Shown: positions 46,448 to 54,941 of the stretch, piece by piece
Numbering within the stretch: the first letter of the stretch is position 1
How the letters are laid out: the number at the start of each line of letters is the position of its first letter
Origin: Aliiroseovarius marinus
Lineage (GTDB): Bacteria; Pseudomonadota; Alphaproteobacteria; Rhodobacterales; Rhodobacteraceae
Direction: 5' to 3'
DNA length: 64,000 nucleotides
Assembly: GCF_004360145.1 (NCBI RefSeq)
Contig: NZ_ML178718.1
Span: 20,172-84,171 of the forward strand
The notes under the pieces: generated by a model
Told to the model about the DNA's origin: nothing
Seen by the model: only the letters and a program-made list of their open reading frames with translations
Databases searched by the model: none
Made by a program: the position numbers and the translations under genes

Positions 46448-46587
46448 TTGTGCAAGATACCTCGGACAACCGCATCGAGTTCCGCGGCTGCTTGTTCGTT
46501 TCGTGAAAGTGCTTTTTGAAAGCGGTCCGCCAAAAGAACGTCCTTGAGCCGCTCTTTGACGCAGAGATACAGGCGCCGGATCATCAT
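46444..46587 (-). CDS. Small 47-residue basic/acidic protein in lysis cassette
   Basis: Starts MMIRRLYLCVKERLKDVLLA and ends LDAVVRGILHK; predicted to be helical and soluble or membrane-peripheral. It overlaps the preceding gene (ATGA, 46584-46587) and the following gene (46444-46447) by four bases each, the main evidence that it is real. A longer frame to 46728 is merely the other frame of the preceding gene. The function is unknown. Confidence 0.6.
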   Translation of the reverse strand: MMIRRLYLCVKERLKDVLLADRFQKALSRNEQAAAELDAVVRGILHK

Positions 46588-46772
46588 CGCCCCCCGCCCG
46601 AAGGCAACCGTTCGCGGATGATGGTCGTGATCTCGATCAGGATGGACGAGTTCTTGTCCAGCACCGCCCGCGTCGCCTGATCCTTCTGCAAGTCGCGATA
46701 GAGCAGATAGAACACCAGCAAGACCCACGGGCCATGCTCGGCCACCAGTTTCAGGATCATGTCACTTGCCAT
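46584..46772 (-). CDS. 62-residue BhlA/UviB-like small membrane protein (possible second holin)
   Basis: The protein has a short N-terminus, one membrane helix (about 14-27: GPWVLLVFYLLYRD) and a charged, probably coiled-coil tail (KDQATRAVLDKNSSILIEITTIIRERL). This layout, with the L-x-x-x-G-x-x-x-x-L-F-x-Y-L-L-Y core, resembles BhlA/UviB-type holins of Gram-positive phages and bacteriocin loci. Its ATG lies inside the last codons of the three-helix holin gene (overlap of 11 bases). The family assignment is by eye and the membrane effect is not known. Confidence 0.62.
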   Translation of the reverse strand: MASDMILKLVAEHGPWVLLVFYLLYRDLQKDQATRAVLDKNSSILIEITTIIRERLPSGGGR

Positions 46773-47346
46773 TTTGCTGCGCCTTCCAGTCCTTCAGGGC
46801 TGCATTGTCGCTGACATCCACATTCGCTGGGACGGTTGCCGAGAGCGGACGGATGCCCAACGGAGCAAAGCCTGCGGCGAGAGGCTCGACTTCCTGTGGA
46901 TCTGCAGACGCACGCAACTCATTGGCGCGCACCAGCACTTCGGCGATCGAGCGCTGGAACTCTTGCCCTTTCACCTGCTGGCGTGCCCCGAAATAGAAGC
47001 TGACAATGGCGCCCATCAGCCACCATAGCGGCTCGGGCACCAGTGTGATACCCAACATCCGGTCTGCGAACCAAACCGGGTCCACCATCGCCGCTGCGAA
47101 CAGTCCTAGCGTCGACAGGGCCAAGGCCGGACGCGGTAGGCGATTCAGGGCATCCATGAATCGATCAAACCGACCACGACGCGCATGGGCGAATTCCGCT
47201 GCGAACGCCTCGATCGCGGCCATCTGCAATTCTGCATCGCGGGCCGAGGCCGCCTCGGCATTCTCGCGAAACACTTCCGCAGTCTCGCGCACCACATTAC
47301 CGCGCCCGCCGAACAGCACGCGGATCACGTCTCCGATCAGCCCCAT
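46762..47346 (-). CDS. Three-TM holin of the gene-transfer-release type
   Basis: The 194-residue protein matches the holin family named for gene-transfer-agent release (3TM holin, the type of Rhodobacter capsulatus rcc00556). It has an N-terminal amphipathic region (MGLIGDVIRVLFGGRGNVVRE, AFAAEFAHARRGRFDRFMDALNRLPRP) and hydrophobic segments at about 73-90, 95-112 and 115-132 (ALALSTLGLFAAAMVD; WWLMGAIVSFYFGARQQVKG), then a soluble tail. The ATG overlaps the end of the endolysin gene by 10 bases. In R. capsulatus the equivalent pair of holin and endolysin releases GTA particles by lysing a few producer cells. Confidence 0.83.
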   Translation of the reverse strand: MGLIGDVIRVLFGGRGNVVRETAEVFRENAEAASARDAELQMAAIEAFAAEFAHARRGRFDRFMDALNRLPRPALALSTLGLFAAAMVDPVWFADRMLGITLVPEPLWWLMGAIVSFYFGARQQVKGQEFQRSIAEVLVRANELRASADPQEVEPLAAGFAPLGIRPLSATVPANVDVSDNAALKDWKAQQNGK

Positions 47347-47948
47347 GCCCGCACCCGTTCCCGGTGGGCCGCATCTGTCAGGTGATAGCGCGGCGCGATG
47401 AACTCCTCGGCGCGTTTGATCCAACCGCCTTTCCCGCCATCCTTACGCCGCGCGTATTTTCTGGACGCCGGGCGACGATCCGCCAGACGATAGTAGTAGT
47501 TGCGCCGCTCGATCCCGTAGGCATCCACCAGATGGTCCGGGGCGGCATTCATCGCGTCAAGCGCAATGCCCAACGTCTGCGGCCCAAGCGCTCCATCTTG
47601 CGAGAGGGTGTGCCCCATCTTGGCCAAAAGCCGCTGCAGAATCCGCACCGCATTGCCGCCTGCGTTGACATACATGTCGAACACGGTGGCCTGCAGCGGC
47701 TCGGGCAACTCGTTAATCCGAGGCTTGTAGAAGTAGTGCTTTAGGAAAATATCGCGCGCCTGTGCGCGGGTCAGGCGCTTCACATCCGAGGGCGTGATCT
47801 TGCCATCTCCGTCCAGATCCAGCCCCAAGCGACGCATGGTGTGGATCGTAACCCCGAACTTCGTTGCCCCACCGGGATCATCGGGGTCATTCACATAGCC
47901 GCCTTCACGGGCGACGATCTGATCTGCGATTTCTGTGACGCTCTGCAT
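47337..47948 (-). CDS. GH108-type endolysin (muramidase)
   Basis: A glycoside hydrolase 108 family peptidoglycan hydrolase. The 203 residues have the catalytic Glu15 in VAREGGYVNDPDDPGGATKFG, an unusual EF-hand-like loop DLDGDGKITPSD (44-55), the domain core AQARDIFLKHYFYKPRINELP and the C-terminal peptidoglycan-binding part (QDGALGPQTLGIALDAM; RNYYYRLA). There is no signal peptide, so a holin is needed to reach the wall. It is the first gene of the overlapping five-gene cassette, 65 bases downstream of ccmE. It corresponds to the GTA endolysin (rcc00555 type). Confidence 0.87.
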   Translation of the reverse strand: MQSVTEIADQIVAREGGYVNDPDDPGGATKFGVTIHTMRRLGLDLDGDGKITPSDVKRLTRAQARDIFLKHYFYKPRINELPEPLQATVFDMYVNAGGNAVRILQRLLAKMGHTLSQDGALGPQTLGIALDAMNAAPDHLVDAYGIERRNYYYRLADRRPASRKYARRKDGGKGGWIKRAEEFIAPRYHLTDAAHRERVRAWG

Positions 47949-48013
47949 CCGGGCCTTCCCCGCGTTTGAAACACGGGGATAAGGCTGCGGAACTCAGGTT
48001 AACAATGTCGAAA

Positions 48014-48466
48014 TCAGTCGGTCGGCTCGACGTAGACGCCACTCTCTTTCAGGCTGTCCACAACCTCTTTCGGCATGTATTCCTCGTCATGTTTGGCAAG
48101 GATTTCAGAGGCTTCGAAGACGCCGTCGACATAGGTGCCGGTGCCAATCATGCCTTGGTTTTCGGCAAACAGGTCAGGCAGTACACCGGTATAGCGCACA
48201 GGCACGGTTTCCGCTCCGTCGGTCACCGAGAAGCTGACCGTTTCCCCCTGCCCGCGTACAATCGAGCCGTCCGATACCAACCCGCCCATGCGGAACACCT
48301 CGTCCGCGCGGGGCGGTTCGGCGATCACCTCGGTGGGCGAGCGGTAGTAGTTGATCCCGTCCTTCAGCGCATACCCAATCAGTCCGGTCGACAGCGCCAA
48401 CGCGACGAATGCCAGAACGATGATCTGGATGCGACGGGTTTTCTTCAAGCTTTTCAGACCGGCCAT
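48014..48466 (-). CDS. ccmE: Cytochrome c maturation heme chaperone CcmE
   Basis: CcmE receives heme from CcmC and carries it in the periplasm to CcmF. The 150-residue protein has an N-terminal membrane anchor (about 13-33), an OB-fold domain and the heme-binding His126 and Tyr130 in AKHDEEYMPKE. It lies 21 bases downstream of argC and upstream of the lysis cassette, with ccmF and ccmH beyond it. Confidence 0.95.
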   Translation of the reverse strand: MAGLKSLKKTRRIQIIVLAFVALALSTGLIGYALKDGINYYRSPTEVIAEPPRADEVFRMGGLVSDGSIVRGQGETVSFSVTDGAETVPVRYTGVLPDLFAENQGMIGTGTYVDGVFEASEILAKHDEEYMPKEVVDSLKESGVYVEPTD

Positions 48467-48487
48467 TTCAGGCTCCTTTTCAATCTC

Positions 48488-49516
48488 TTACGGGAAGACC
48501 GGGGGCATCATCAGCCCGGTAGTTTCATCTTCGCCCAGCATCAGGTTGGCGTTCTGCAGCGCCTGACCGGACGATCCCTTGCACAGGTTGTCCAAGGCTG
48601 ACACGACCAGCGCGCGGCCCGGGATCCGGTCGCCCGCGACGCCCAGATGACACTGGTTCGATCCCATCACCTGCCCCATGCCCGGTAGCTTGCCGAAGGG
48701 CAGCACAGTGACGAAGGGCTCGTTGGCATATTGCGCGACAAGAGCGGCGTGGATCGCCTGCGGATCGCCGTCCACATAGCAGTCCGCCAGAATGCCGCGG
48801 TTCACCGGCACCAGATGCGGTGTGAACTGGATGCGCACGTCGCGACCTGCCAGCATCGAGAACTCTTGATCGAACTCGCCCAGATGGCGGTGCGTTCCGC
48901 CCTGCGCATAGCCCAACACATCGGTCGAGCGCTCGGCAAACAGCATGTTTTCCTTCAGCGACCGACCAGCGCCAGAGATGCCGTTTTTCAGGTCACAGAT
49001 GATCCGGTCCAGATCAACCAACCCGCCGGAAATCAGTGGGCGCAGCGCATATTGCACGGTCGCGGCGTTACAGCCGGTGCCAGCCACCAAACGCGCAGTC
49101 TTAATGTCGTCGCGATAGAACTCGGTCAGACCGTAAACAGCCGTTTTCTGCAATTCGACGGCCACATGCGGCGCGCCGTACCATTTTTCGTACTCGGCCG
49201 GATCGCGCAGACGGAAATCCGCGCCCAGATCGACGACCTTCACATTTTCGGGCAGGTCACGCACAAGCGCTTGGCTCAGGCCATGCGGCAAGGCGGCAAA
49301 GGCCAGATCTACGCTCGAGAAGTCGATCTCGTCCATTTTGACCAGCTTCGGCAGATCCAGATGGCGCAGATGGGGGTAAACGTCCGACATCTCTTGCCCG
49401 GCCTTGCGGTCAGCGGACAGCGCAACGATTTCCATCGACGGATGGGTGGCGATCAAGCGGACAAGCTCGGCACCCGTATAGCCGGACGCACCAAGAATGG
49501 CGATTTTGTGGGTCAT
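48488..49516 (-). CDS. argC: N-acetyl-gamma-glutamyl-phosphate reductase
   Basis: ArgC catalyses the NADPH-dependent third step of arginine biosynthesis. The 342 residues show the nucleotide-binding [14 protein letters not shown] (about 9-22) and the catalytic Cys149 in [11 protein letters not shown], with the conserved [10 protein letters not shown] and SGAGR. It is upstream of ccmE, an order seen in other Rhodobacteraceae. Confidence 0.96.
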   Translation of the reverse strand: MTHKIAILGASGYTGAELVRLIATHPSMEIVALSADRKAGQEMSDVYPHLRHLDLPKLVKMDEIDFSSVDLAFAALPHGLSQALVRDLPENVKVVDLGADFRLRDPAEYEKWYGAPHVAVELQKTAVYGLTEFYRDDIKTARLVAGTGCNAATVQYALRPLISGGLVDLDRIICDLKNGISGAGRSLKENMLFAERSTDVLGYAQGGTHRHLGEFDQEFSMLAGRDVRIQFTPHLVPVNRGILADCYVDGDPQAIHAALVAQYANEPFVTVLPFGKLPGMGQVMGSNQCHLGVAGDRIPGRALVVSALDNLCKGSSGQALQNANLMLGEDETTGLMMPPVFP

Positions 49517-49570
49517 TCAGACCTCCTGCGAATTCGAAGGATAGATAGGTGTTTTGCGTGCGCCTTGCAA

Positions 49571-50383
49571 TCAGGCGGCTTCGAAAGCGATCTTTCGTCG
49601 CAGAAACTGGGTCGCACGATTGGAAACTTGGACCGGATTACCGGTGGTCAGGAACTTCGACTCCGTCCCCGTTCCGCGCATCTTGGGATGACGTTCAAGG
49701 TAGTCTGCAAGGCTTTCGGCCACCAGATTGGCTTGGCTATAGACCTTCACGTCTGCGCCCAGCGCGTCCTGGAATTCCTTTTCCATCAGCGGATAGTGGG
49801 TGCAGCCCAGAATAGCGGCCTCGGGCTTGGGCATCTTACGCTTCAACGCGTCCACATGGCTGCGCACCAGCGCCTCGGCCAAGATCATGTCGCCGTCTTC
49901 GATGGCATCCACGACTCCGCCGCAGGCCTGCGCTTCGACATCCACGCCGATGGCGCGGAAAGCCAGTTCACGCTGGAACGCGCGGCTGGACACGGTGGCA
50001 GGGGTGGCGAACAGCGCGACATGCTTCACTTCAACCTCGCGCGGGGGCGAGTTGTCCCCCCACTGGCGTTCGGTCAGCGCTTCAATCAGGGGTACGAAAA
50101 CGCCCAGCACGCGCTTGTCTGTCGGGATCCAGCTTTCCTGCATCCGGCGCAAAGCGGCCGCCGAAGCCGTGTTACAGGCCAGAATAACCAGATCGCAGCC
50201 CTGATCCCACAGAGCCGAAACGGCCTTGGTGGTCAGGTCATACACGTCATCCGCATCCCGCACCCCGTACGGTGCATGTGCGTTGTCGCCGTAATAGACA
50301 AAATCCACATCTGGCAGACGCTTCGAGACCGCATCCAGAACCGTCAATCCGCCCAGACCGCTGTCGAAAATTCCTACTGCCAT
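49571..50383 (-). CDS. murI: Glutamate racemase
   Basis: MurI makes D-glutamate for peptidoglycan. The 270 residues have [10 protein letters not shown] with catalytic Asp7, the catalytic Cys70 in [10 protein letters not shown] and the second catalytic region [12 protein letters not shown]. The ATG at 50383 gives the family start [12 protein letters not shown]; the open frame extends 25 codons further into the acyltransferase gene. It starts almost directly after the acyltransferase stop. Confidence 0.95.
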   Translation of the reverse strand: MAVGIFDSGLGGLTVLDAVSKRLPDVDFVYYGDNAHAPYGVRDADDVYDLTTKAVSALWDQGCDLVILACNTASAAALRRMQESWIPTDKRVLGVFVPLIEALTERQWGDNSPPREVEVKHVALFATPATVSSRAFQRELAFRAIGVDVEAQACGGVVDAIEDGDMILAEALVRSHVDALKRKMPKPEAAILGCTHYPLMEKEFQDALGADVKVYSQANLVAESLADYLERHPKMRGTGTESKFLTTGNPVQVSNRATQFLRRKIAFEAA

Positions 50384-50387
50384 CGCC

Positions 50388-51260
50388 TTATGCCTTATGC
50401 TTGTCCTCGAACTCGAACCCATAGGTGGTTTGAGCACCGGGGGTCTTGGACAAGGCATAGGTCCGATCGCGCAGGAAATCCATCATGGATTTGGCGTCTT
50501 TGGCATATTCGCCCCATTCCGCTGGCAAAATCGGCTGACCGATCGACAAGCGCACAGGTTTGTCGGTCCTTTTGCCAAACTCGCGGATCAAAAGCGCCAT
50601 GCGCAGCGTCACGTGCAAGTGACTGGCCACCTGAAAACTGCGCGAGTTGTGGCCGTGAAAACAGATCGGCACCACTGTCGCATTGGATCTTGCGATCAAG
50701 CGCGCCGTAAATCGCCGCCAGCCGGGATCAAGCGGCGTGCCAAACGGCTTCTGCGCGGTCGAGACGGTGCCGCCGGGGAAAATCCCAATCGCGCCACCAT
50801 CCGCCAGATAGCTGCGCGCGGCATTGCGTGTCTCAAGGTTCACCTTCATCGCCTCGCGCGTCTCGGCGAAGTCAACGGGCAGGATTACGCGGTTCAGATC
50901 CTCGGCCTTGCGGAAAACCTGATGGGCCAGAATGCGGAAATCGCCGCGGTGGCGGCTAAGGATATGACCCAGAACCAGCCCATCCAGAATGCCGTAGGGG
51001 TGGTTGGCGACCACGATCAAAGGGCCGTCGCGCGGGATCAGATCCAAAGTTCCTTCAACAAAATCAAGCGACAGCCCGTAGCGCTCGACCATCACCTGCC
51101 AAAAGTCCCGCCCCTGCGCGACATCGGCGCCATAGCCATGGGCACGTTTGATCAAACGCAGCCGCCCGGTTGCGTTCTCCATGACGCGGATGACGGCGCG
51201 GCCGGGGCGCGTTTCTGCACTATGCGCGTAAGTGATGTCGCGGGCGACGTGTCTGCTCAT
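50388..51260 (-). CDS. Lysophospholipid acyltransferase family protein
   Basis: A PlsC/OlsA-like membrane-associated acyltransferase. The 290-residue protein has the active-site block [14 protein letters not shown] (His followed by Asp after five residues, the HPxGxxDG form), the phosphate-binding [10 protein letters not shown] and [13 protein letters not shown]. The substrate (ornithine lipid, lysophospholipid or other) cannot be settled from the sequence. It is upstream of murI with only a few bases between. Confidence 0.84.
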   Translation of the reverse strand: MSRHVARDITYAHSAETRPGRAVIRVMENATGRLRLIKRAHGYGADVAQGRDFWQVMVERYGLSLDFVEGTLDLIPRDGPLIVVANHPYGILDGLVLGHILSRHRGDFRILAHQVFRKAEDLNRVILPVDFAETREAMKVNLETRNAARSYLADGGAIGIFPGGTVSTAQKPFGTPLDPGWRRFTARLIARSNATVVPICFHGHNSRSFQVASHLHVTLRMALLIREFGKRTDKPVRLSIGQPILPAEWGEYAKDAKSMMDFLRDRTYALSKTPGAQTTYGFEFEDKHKA

Positions 51261-51329
51261 CTACGTGATCCTTGATGGACGCCTTATCTGGCAGCGCGAT
51301 GTAACAGCATTATGTCGCCCACTGAACCC

Positions 51330-54300
51330 TTATTCCGCAGCCTCTTGGACCGGACCAGTCCCATCGAATTTTGCCCATAGCGCGCGGCGCTTGGTATCTG
51401 CCGCGATGACGCTTGCCTCTTTCACCGGGCCGAAACCGCGGATCGACAGGGGCAGTGACGCGATCTCCAGCGCGACTTCGGCGTTGGCGTCGGTCAAGCC
51501 TGCTGCCAGACGCTGCATGTCGGCCTCGTAGTCGGCAATCAGTTTGCGTTCAGTCACACGTTCTTCGGACCGGCCAAAGGGATCAAGCGCCGTGCCGCGC
51601 AGCCCTTTCATCTTGGCCAGAAGCGGTGCCGCACGTTCGAACCACGCCCCAAAGGCGCGCTTCTTCGGGCGACCGACGGGATCCGTGCCACTCAGCAGTG
51701 GCGGTGCAAGGTGATAGGTCAGTTTCAGATCGCCATCGAACTCGGCCTCGGCTTTGGCGCGGGTTTCGCACAACAGGCGCGCGACCTCGTATTCGTCCTT
51801 GTAGGCCAACAGCTTGTGATAGCCTTTCGCCACGGCTTCTTGCAGCGCCTCGGGCATCGCCCCCACGAAATCGCGATACTTCTGCGCCAGCGCGTCGTTC
51901 TGATATTTCGACAGATGATCCGCACGGAAGGCGATGATCTCGGCCAGAGATTTCGGCAGCTCGACCACGTCTTCCTGTGTGAACTTCGCGGCCTCTTCCG
52001 GGAAGGCAACCGCCCAGCGCCCCAGTTCAAACGCGCGTTTGTTGCGCTCGGGTGCTTGGCCGTTCAGGTCAATTGCATGCATCAAGGCCTCGTGCGTCAG
52101 CGGAACATAGCCCGCCTGCCACGACGCGCCCAGCACCATCATGTTGGAAAAGATGCTGTCGCCCATCAACACCCGCGCCAATTCGCTTGCATCGAACATC
52201 GACAAGCGATCGCGCAGACGCGCTTGCAAGGACAGTTGAAGCTGGTCGCCCGGAATGGTGAAATCCGTGTTCTGGGTGAATTCGCCGGTCACGGTTTCGT
52301 GGCTGTCCACCACAGCGCCCGTGCGCCCGGTTTTGGTCAGGCCCAATGTCGTTGACGCCGCCGAGACCACCAGTTCGCACCCGATCAGCGCGTCGCATTC
52401 CCCGGTTGCCACACGAATGGCCGAGATGTCTTCAGGCTTTTCCGCCAACCGCAGATGCACCGTGACCGCGCCCCCCTTCTGGGCAAGGCCTGCCATCTCC
52501 ATCATGCCAGCACCCTTGCCGTCGATATGGGCAGCCTGTGCCATCACGGCGCCGATGGTCACCACGCCGGTGCCGCCGACGCCGGTGATTACCGTGTTGA
52601 ACGTACCATCAATCTTCGGCAGTTCGGGCATGGGTAGGTCCGGCAGGTCAATCTCGGCAGTCGCAGCCTTTTTCAGCTTCGCGCCTTCCACAGTCACGAA
52701 GCTGGGACAGAAGCCGTTCACACAGCTGAAATCCTTGTTGCAGCTAGATTGGTCGATGGCGCGTTTACGGCCCAGCTCGGTCTCGACCGGCACAATGGAC
52801 ACGCAGTTCGACTGCACGCCGCAATCTCCGCAGCCTTCGCAAATATCGGTGTTGATAAAGACCCGCTTGTCTGGATCCGGGAACAGTCCCCGCTTGCGGC
52901 GGCGACGTTTCTCAGCGGCACATGTCTGGATATAGAGGATGATCGACACCCCCTTCAAATCCCTGCATTTTTCCTCAATCGGCAACAGCTCGTCACGGGT
53001 GTGAAGGCTGACCCCGCTGGGGAAAGCACCGCGGTCGACATCTTCTTTGTCATCGTAGACGACGAAGATGTTTTTCACGCCCATCGCCAGCACTTCGCGG
53101 GCAATGCGGGGCGCGTCCAGGTCGCCTTCGTTAGTCTGTCCGCCGGTCATCGCAACCGCATCGTTGTAAAGGATTTTGTAGGTGATGTTCACATCCGCCG
53201 CCAAAGCCGCGCGGATCGCCAGAATGCCCGAGTGGTTGTACGTCCCGTCGCCAAGGTTCTGGAACACGTGCTTGGTTTTCGAGAACGGCGCCTCGCCGAT
53301 CCAGTTCGCTCCCTCGCCGCCCATCTGGGTCGACCCCAGCGTCGAGCGGTCCATCCATTGCACCATATAGTGACAGCCGATCCCCGCATATCCACGGCTA
53401 CCGTCGGGCAGTTTGGTCGATGTATTGTGCGGACAGCCCGAGCAGAAGTAAGGCAGGCGCGCCGCGATATTGGGCGCATTATCCGCCCCGCGCGCCTGAG
53501 CCAGTGCCTCAAGCCCGGCTTTGACGGCCTCGGTGCCGCGTCCTTCTTCGACCAGAATGTCGCCCAGCTTTTCGGCAATCATGATCGGGTCCAGCGCATA
53601 GCGCGTTGGGAACAACTCCAACTGTCGGCCGTTTTCCCAGGTGTCGCCTTTGTGCCAGCCATAGACACGGCGGCCCCGGCGATCATCAAAGATGGCTTCC
53701 TTGATCTGCACCTCGATCAGTTTGCGCTTCTCTTCAACGACAACGATCAGATCGAGCCCCTCGGCCCATTCGTGGAAACTGGTCATGTCCAAGGGCCATG
53801 TCTGGCCGACCTTGTAGGTGGTGATCCCCAGACGCTCGGCCTCGGCCTCGTCAATGCCCAGCAGGCTCATTGCATGGACCAGATCCAACCAGTTTTTGCC
53901 CGCCGCGACAAAGCCAATCTTTGCCCCCGGCTTGCCCCAAACTCGTTTGTCGATGCGGTTCGCACGGGCATAAGCCTCGGCAGCGAAACGTTTATAGTCG
54001 ATCATCCGGGCTTCTTGCGGGATGCGGTCGTCGATCAGACGAATGTTCAGTCCGCCCTTGGGCATATCGAATTCGGGCGTGACCAATTGCATCCGATCCG
54101 GTCGACCATCCACGACCGAAGTCGCCTCGACCGTGTCCTTCATCACTTTCAGCCCAGCCCACAGGCCCGAGAACCGGCTTAGACCGTAACCATAGACCCC
54201 ATAGTCGATGATTTCCTGCACACCCGCTGGGCTGAGCACCGGAATGTAGGCGTCTACCATTGCCCAGTCGGACTGATGCAACACGGTCGAACTTTCGCCT

Positions 54301-54746
54301 GTGTGGTCATCCCCCATCGCCATTAGGACGCCGCCCTTAGCGGACGTTCCCGCCATGTTGGCGTGGCGCATCACATCGCCCGAGCGATCCACGCCCGGCC
54401 CCTTGCCGTACCAAAGCCCGAACACACCATCACGCGCCCCTTCGCCGCGTGTTTCGGCCTGCTGGCTTCCCCACATTGCCGTGGCGGCCAGGTCTTCGTT
54501 CAAGCCGGGTTGGAACAGGATGTCGTTTTCGCCCAGCACGCCTTGGGCCCGCGACATCCACAGGTCCACCGCCCCCAAGGGGGATCCACGATACCCAGTC
54601 ACATAGCCGGATGTGTTCAACCCAGCACGCCGGTCCCGTTCGCGCTGTGTCAGCATCAAGCGCACCAGCGCCTGTGTGCCATTCAACAACACATGATCCT
54701 TTGTCAGGTCAAACCGGTCGTTCAGCGTGATTTCTGGCTTACCCAT
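51330..54746 (-). CDS. Indolepyruvate ferredoxin oxidoreductase (fused alpha-gamma type)
   Basis: The enzyme oxidatively decarboxylates arylpyruvates such as indolepyruvate to aryl-CoA esters, using thiamine diphosphate and Fe-S centres. The 1138 residues comprise the TPP/pyruvate-ferredoxin N-terminal part (GTQALVRLMLTQRERDRRAGLNTSGYVTGYRGSPL), a Cys-rich 4Fe-4S region (about 640-720: NTDICEGCGDCGVQSNC and CNKDFSCVNGFCPSF) and the C-terminal gamma domain (ITGVGGTGVVTIGAVMAQAAHIDG). The ATG at 54746 has GGGAGG six bases upstream, supporting it over the longer frame to 54791. It is divergent from a LysR gene with paired operators between. Confidence 0.93.
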   Translation of the reverse strand: MGKPEITLNDRFDLTKDHVLLNGTQALVRLMLTQRERDRRAGLNTSGYVTGYRGSPLGAVDLWMSRAQGVLGENDILFQPGLNEDLAATAMWGSQQAETRGEGARDGVFGLWYGKGPGVDRSGDVMRHANMAGTSAKGGVLMAMGDDHTGESSTVLHQSDWAMVDAYIPVLSPAGVQEIIDYGVYGYGLSRFSGLWAGLKVMKDTVEATSVVDGRPDRMQLVTPEFDMPKGGLNIRLIDDRIPQEARMIDYKRFAAEAYARANRIDKRVWGKPGAKIGFVAAGKNWLDLVHAMSLLGIDEAEAERLGITTYKVGQTWPLDMTSFHEWAEGLDLIVVVEEKRKLIEVQIKEAIFDDRRGRRVYGWHKGDTWENGRQLELFPTRYALDPIMIAEKLGDILVEEGRGTEAVKAGLEALAQARGADNAPNIAARLPYFCSGCPHNTSTKLPDGSRGYAGIGCHYMVQWMDRSTLGSTQMGGEGANWIGEAPFSKTKHVFQNLGDGTYNHSGILAIRAALAADVNITYKILYNDAVAMTGGQTNEGDLDAPRIAREVLAMGVKNIFVVYDDKEDVDRGAFPSGVSLHTRDELLPIEEKCRDLKGVSIILYIQTCAAEKRRRRKRGLFPDPDKRVFINTDICEGCGDCGVQSNCVSIVPVETELGRKRAIDQSSCNKDFSCVNGFCPSFVTVEGAKLKKAATAEIDLPDLPMPELPKIDGTFNTVITGVGGTGVVTIGAVMAQAAHIDGKGAGMMEMAGLAQKGGAVTVHLRLAEKPEDISAIRVATGECDALIGCELVVSAASTTLGLTKTGRTGAVVDSHETVTGEFTQNTDFTIPGDQLQLSLQARLRDRLSMFDASELARVLMGDSIFSNMMVLGASWQAGYVPLTHEALMHAIDLNGQAPERNKRAFELGRWAVAFPEEAAKFTQEDVVELPKSLAEIIAFRADHLSKYQNDALAQKYRDFVGAMPEALQEAVAKGYHKLLAYKDEYEVARLLCETRAKAEAEFDGDLKLTYHLAPPLLSGTDPVGRPKKRAFGAWFERAAPLLAKMKGLRGTALDPFGRSEERVTERKLIADYEADMQRLAAGLTDANAEVALEIASLPLSIRGFGPVKEASVIAADTKRRALWAKFDGTGPVQEAAE

Positions 54747-54794
54747 AACGTACCTCCCAATACGAAAAGCTTGCTGGAGTCGGATCTCCAATTT

Positions 54795-54841
54795 AGGTCA
54801 TAATATACGACCTATTATTTATAGGTCAATATATATGACCC
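54795..54841. promoter_or_regulatory. Two LysR-type inverted-repeat operators between indolepyruvate oxidoreductase and LysR genes
   Basis: Two inverted repeats lie 28 bases apart: AGGTC-N9-GACCT (54795-54813) and AGGTCA-N7-TGACCC (54823-54841). Each contains the LysR core T-N11-A (T at 54798 with A at 54810; T at 54826 with A at 54838). The AT-rich spacers could also serve as promoter -10 elements. The divergent arrangement fits a LysR autoregulated switch controlling the oxidoreductase. Confidence 0.65.
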
Positions 54842-54941
54842 ATCAAAAGGGGTCCAATCACAATCCGTTCTGGCATTCATCACGATTCTGATGGTAGCAG
54901 TATGTATAGATTACACGCTAACAGGGATTGGTTCGTCCGTC

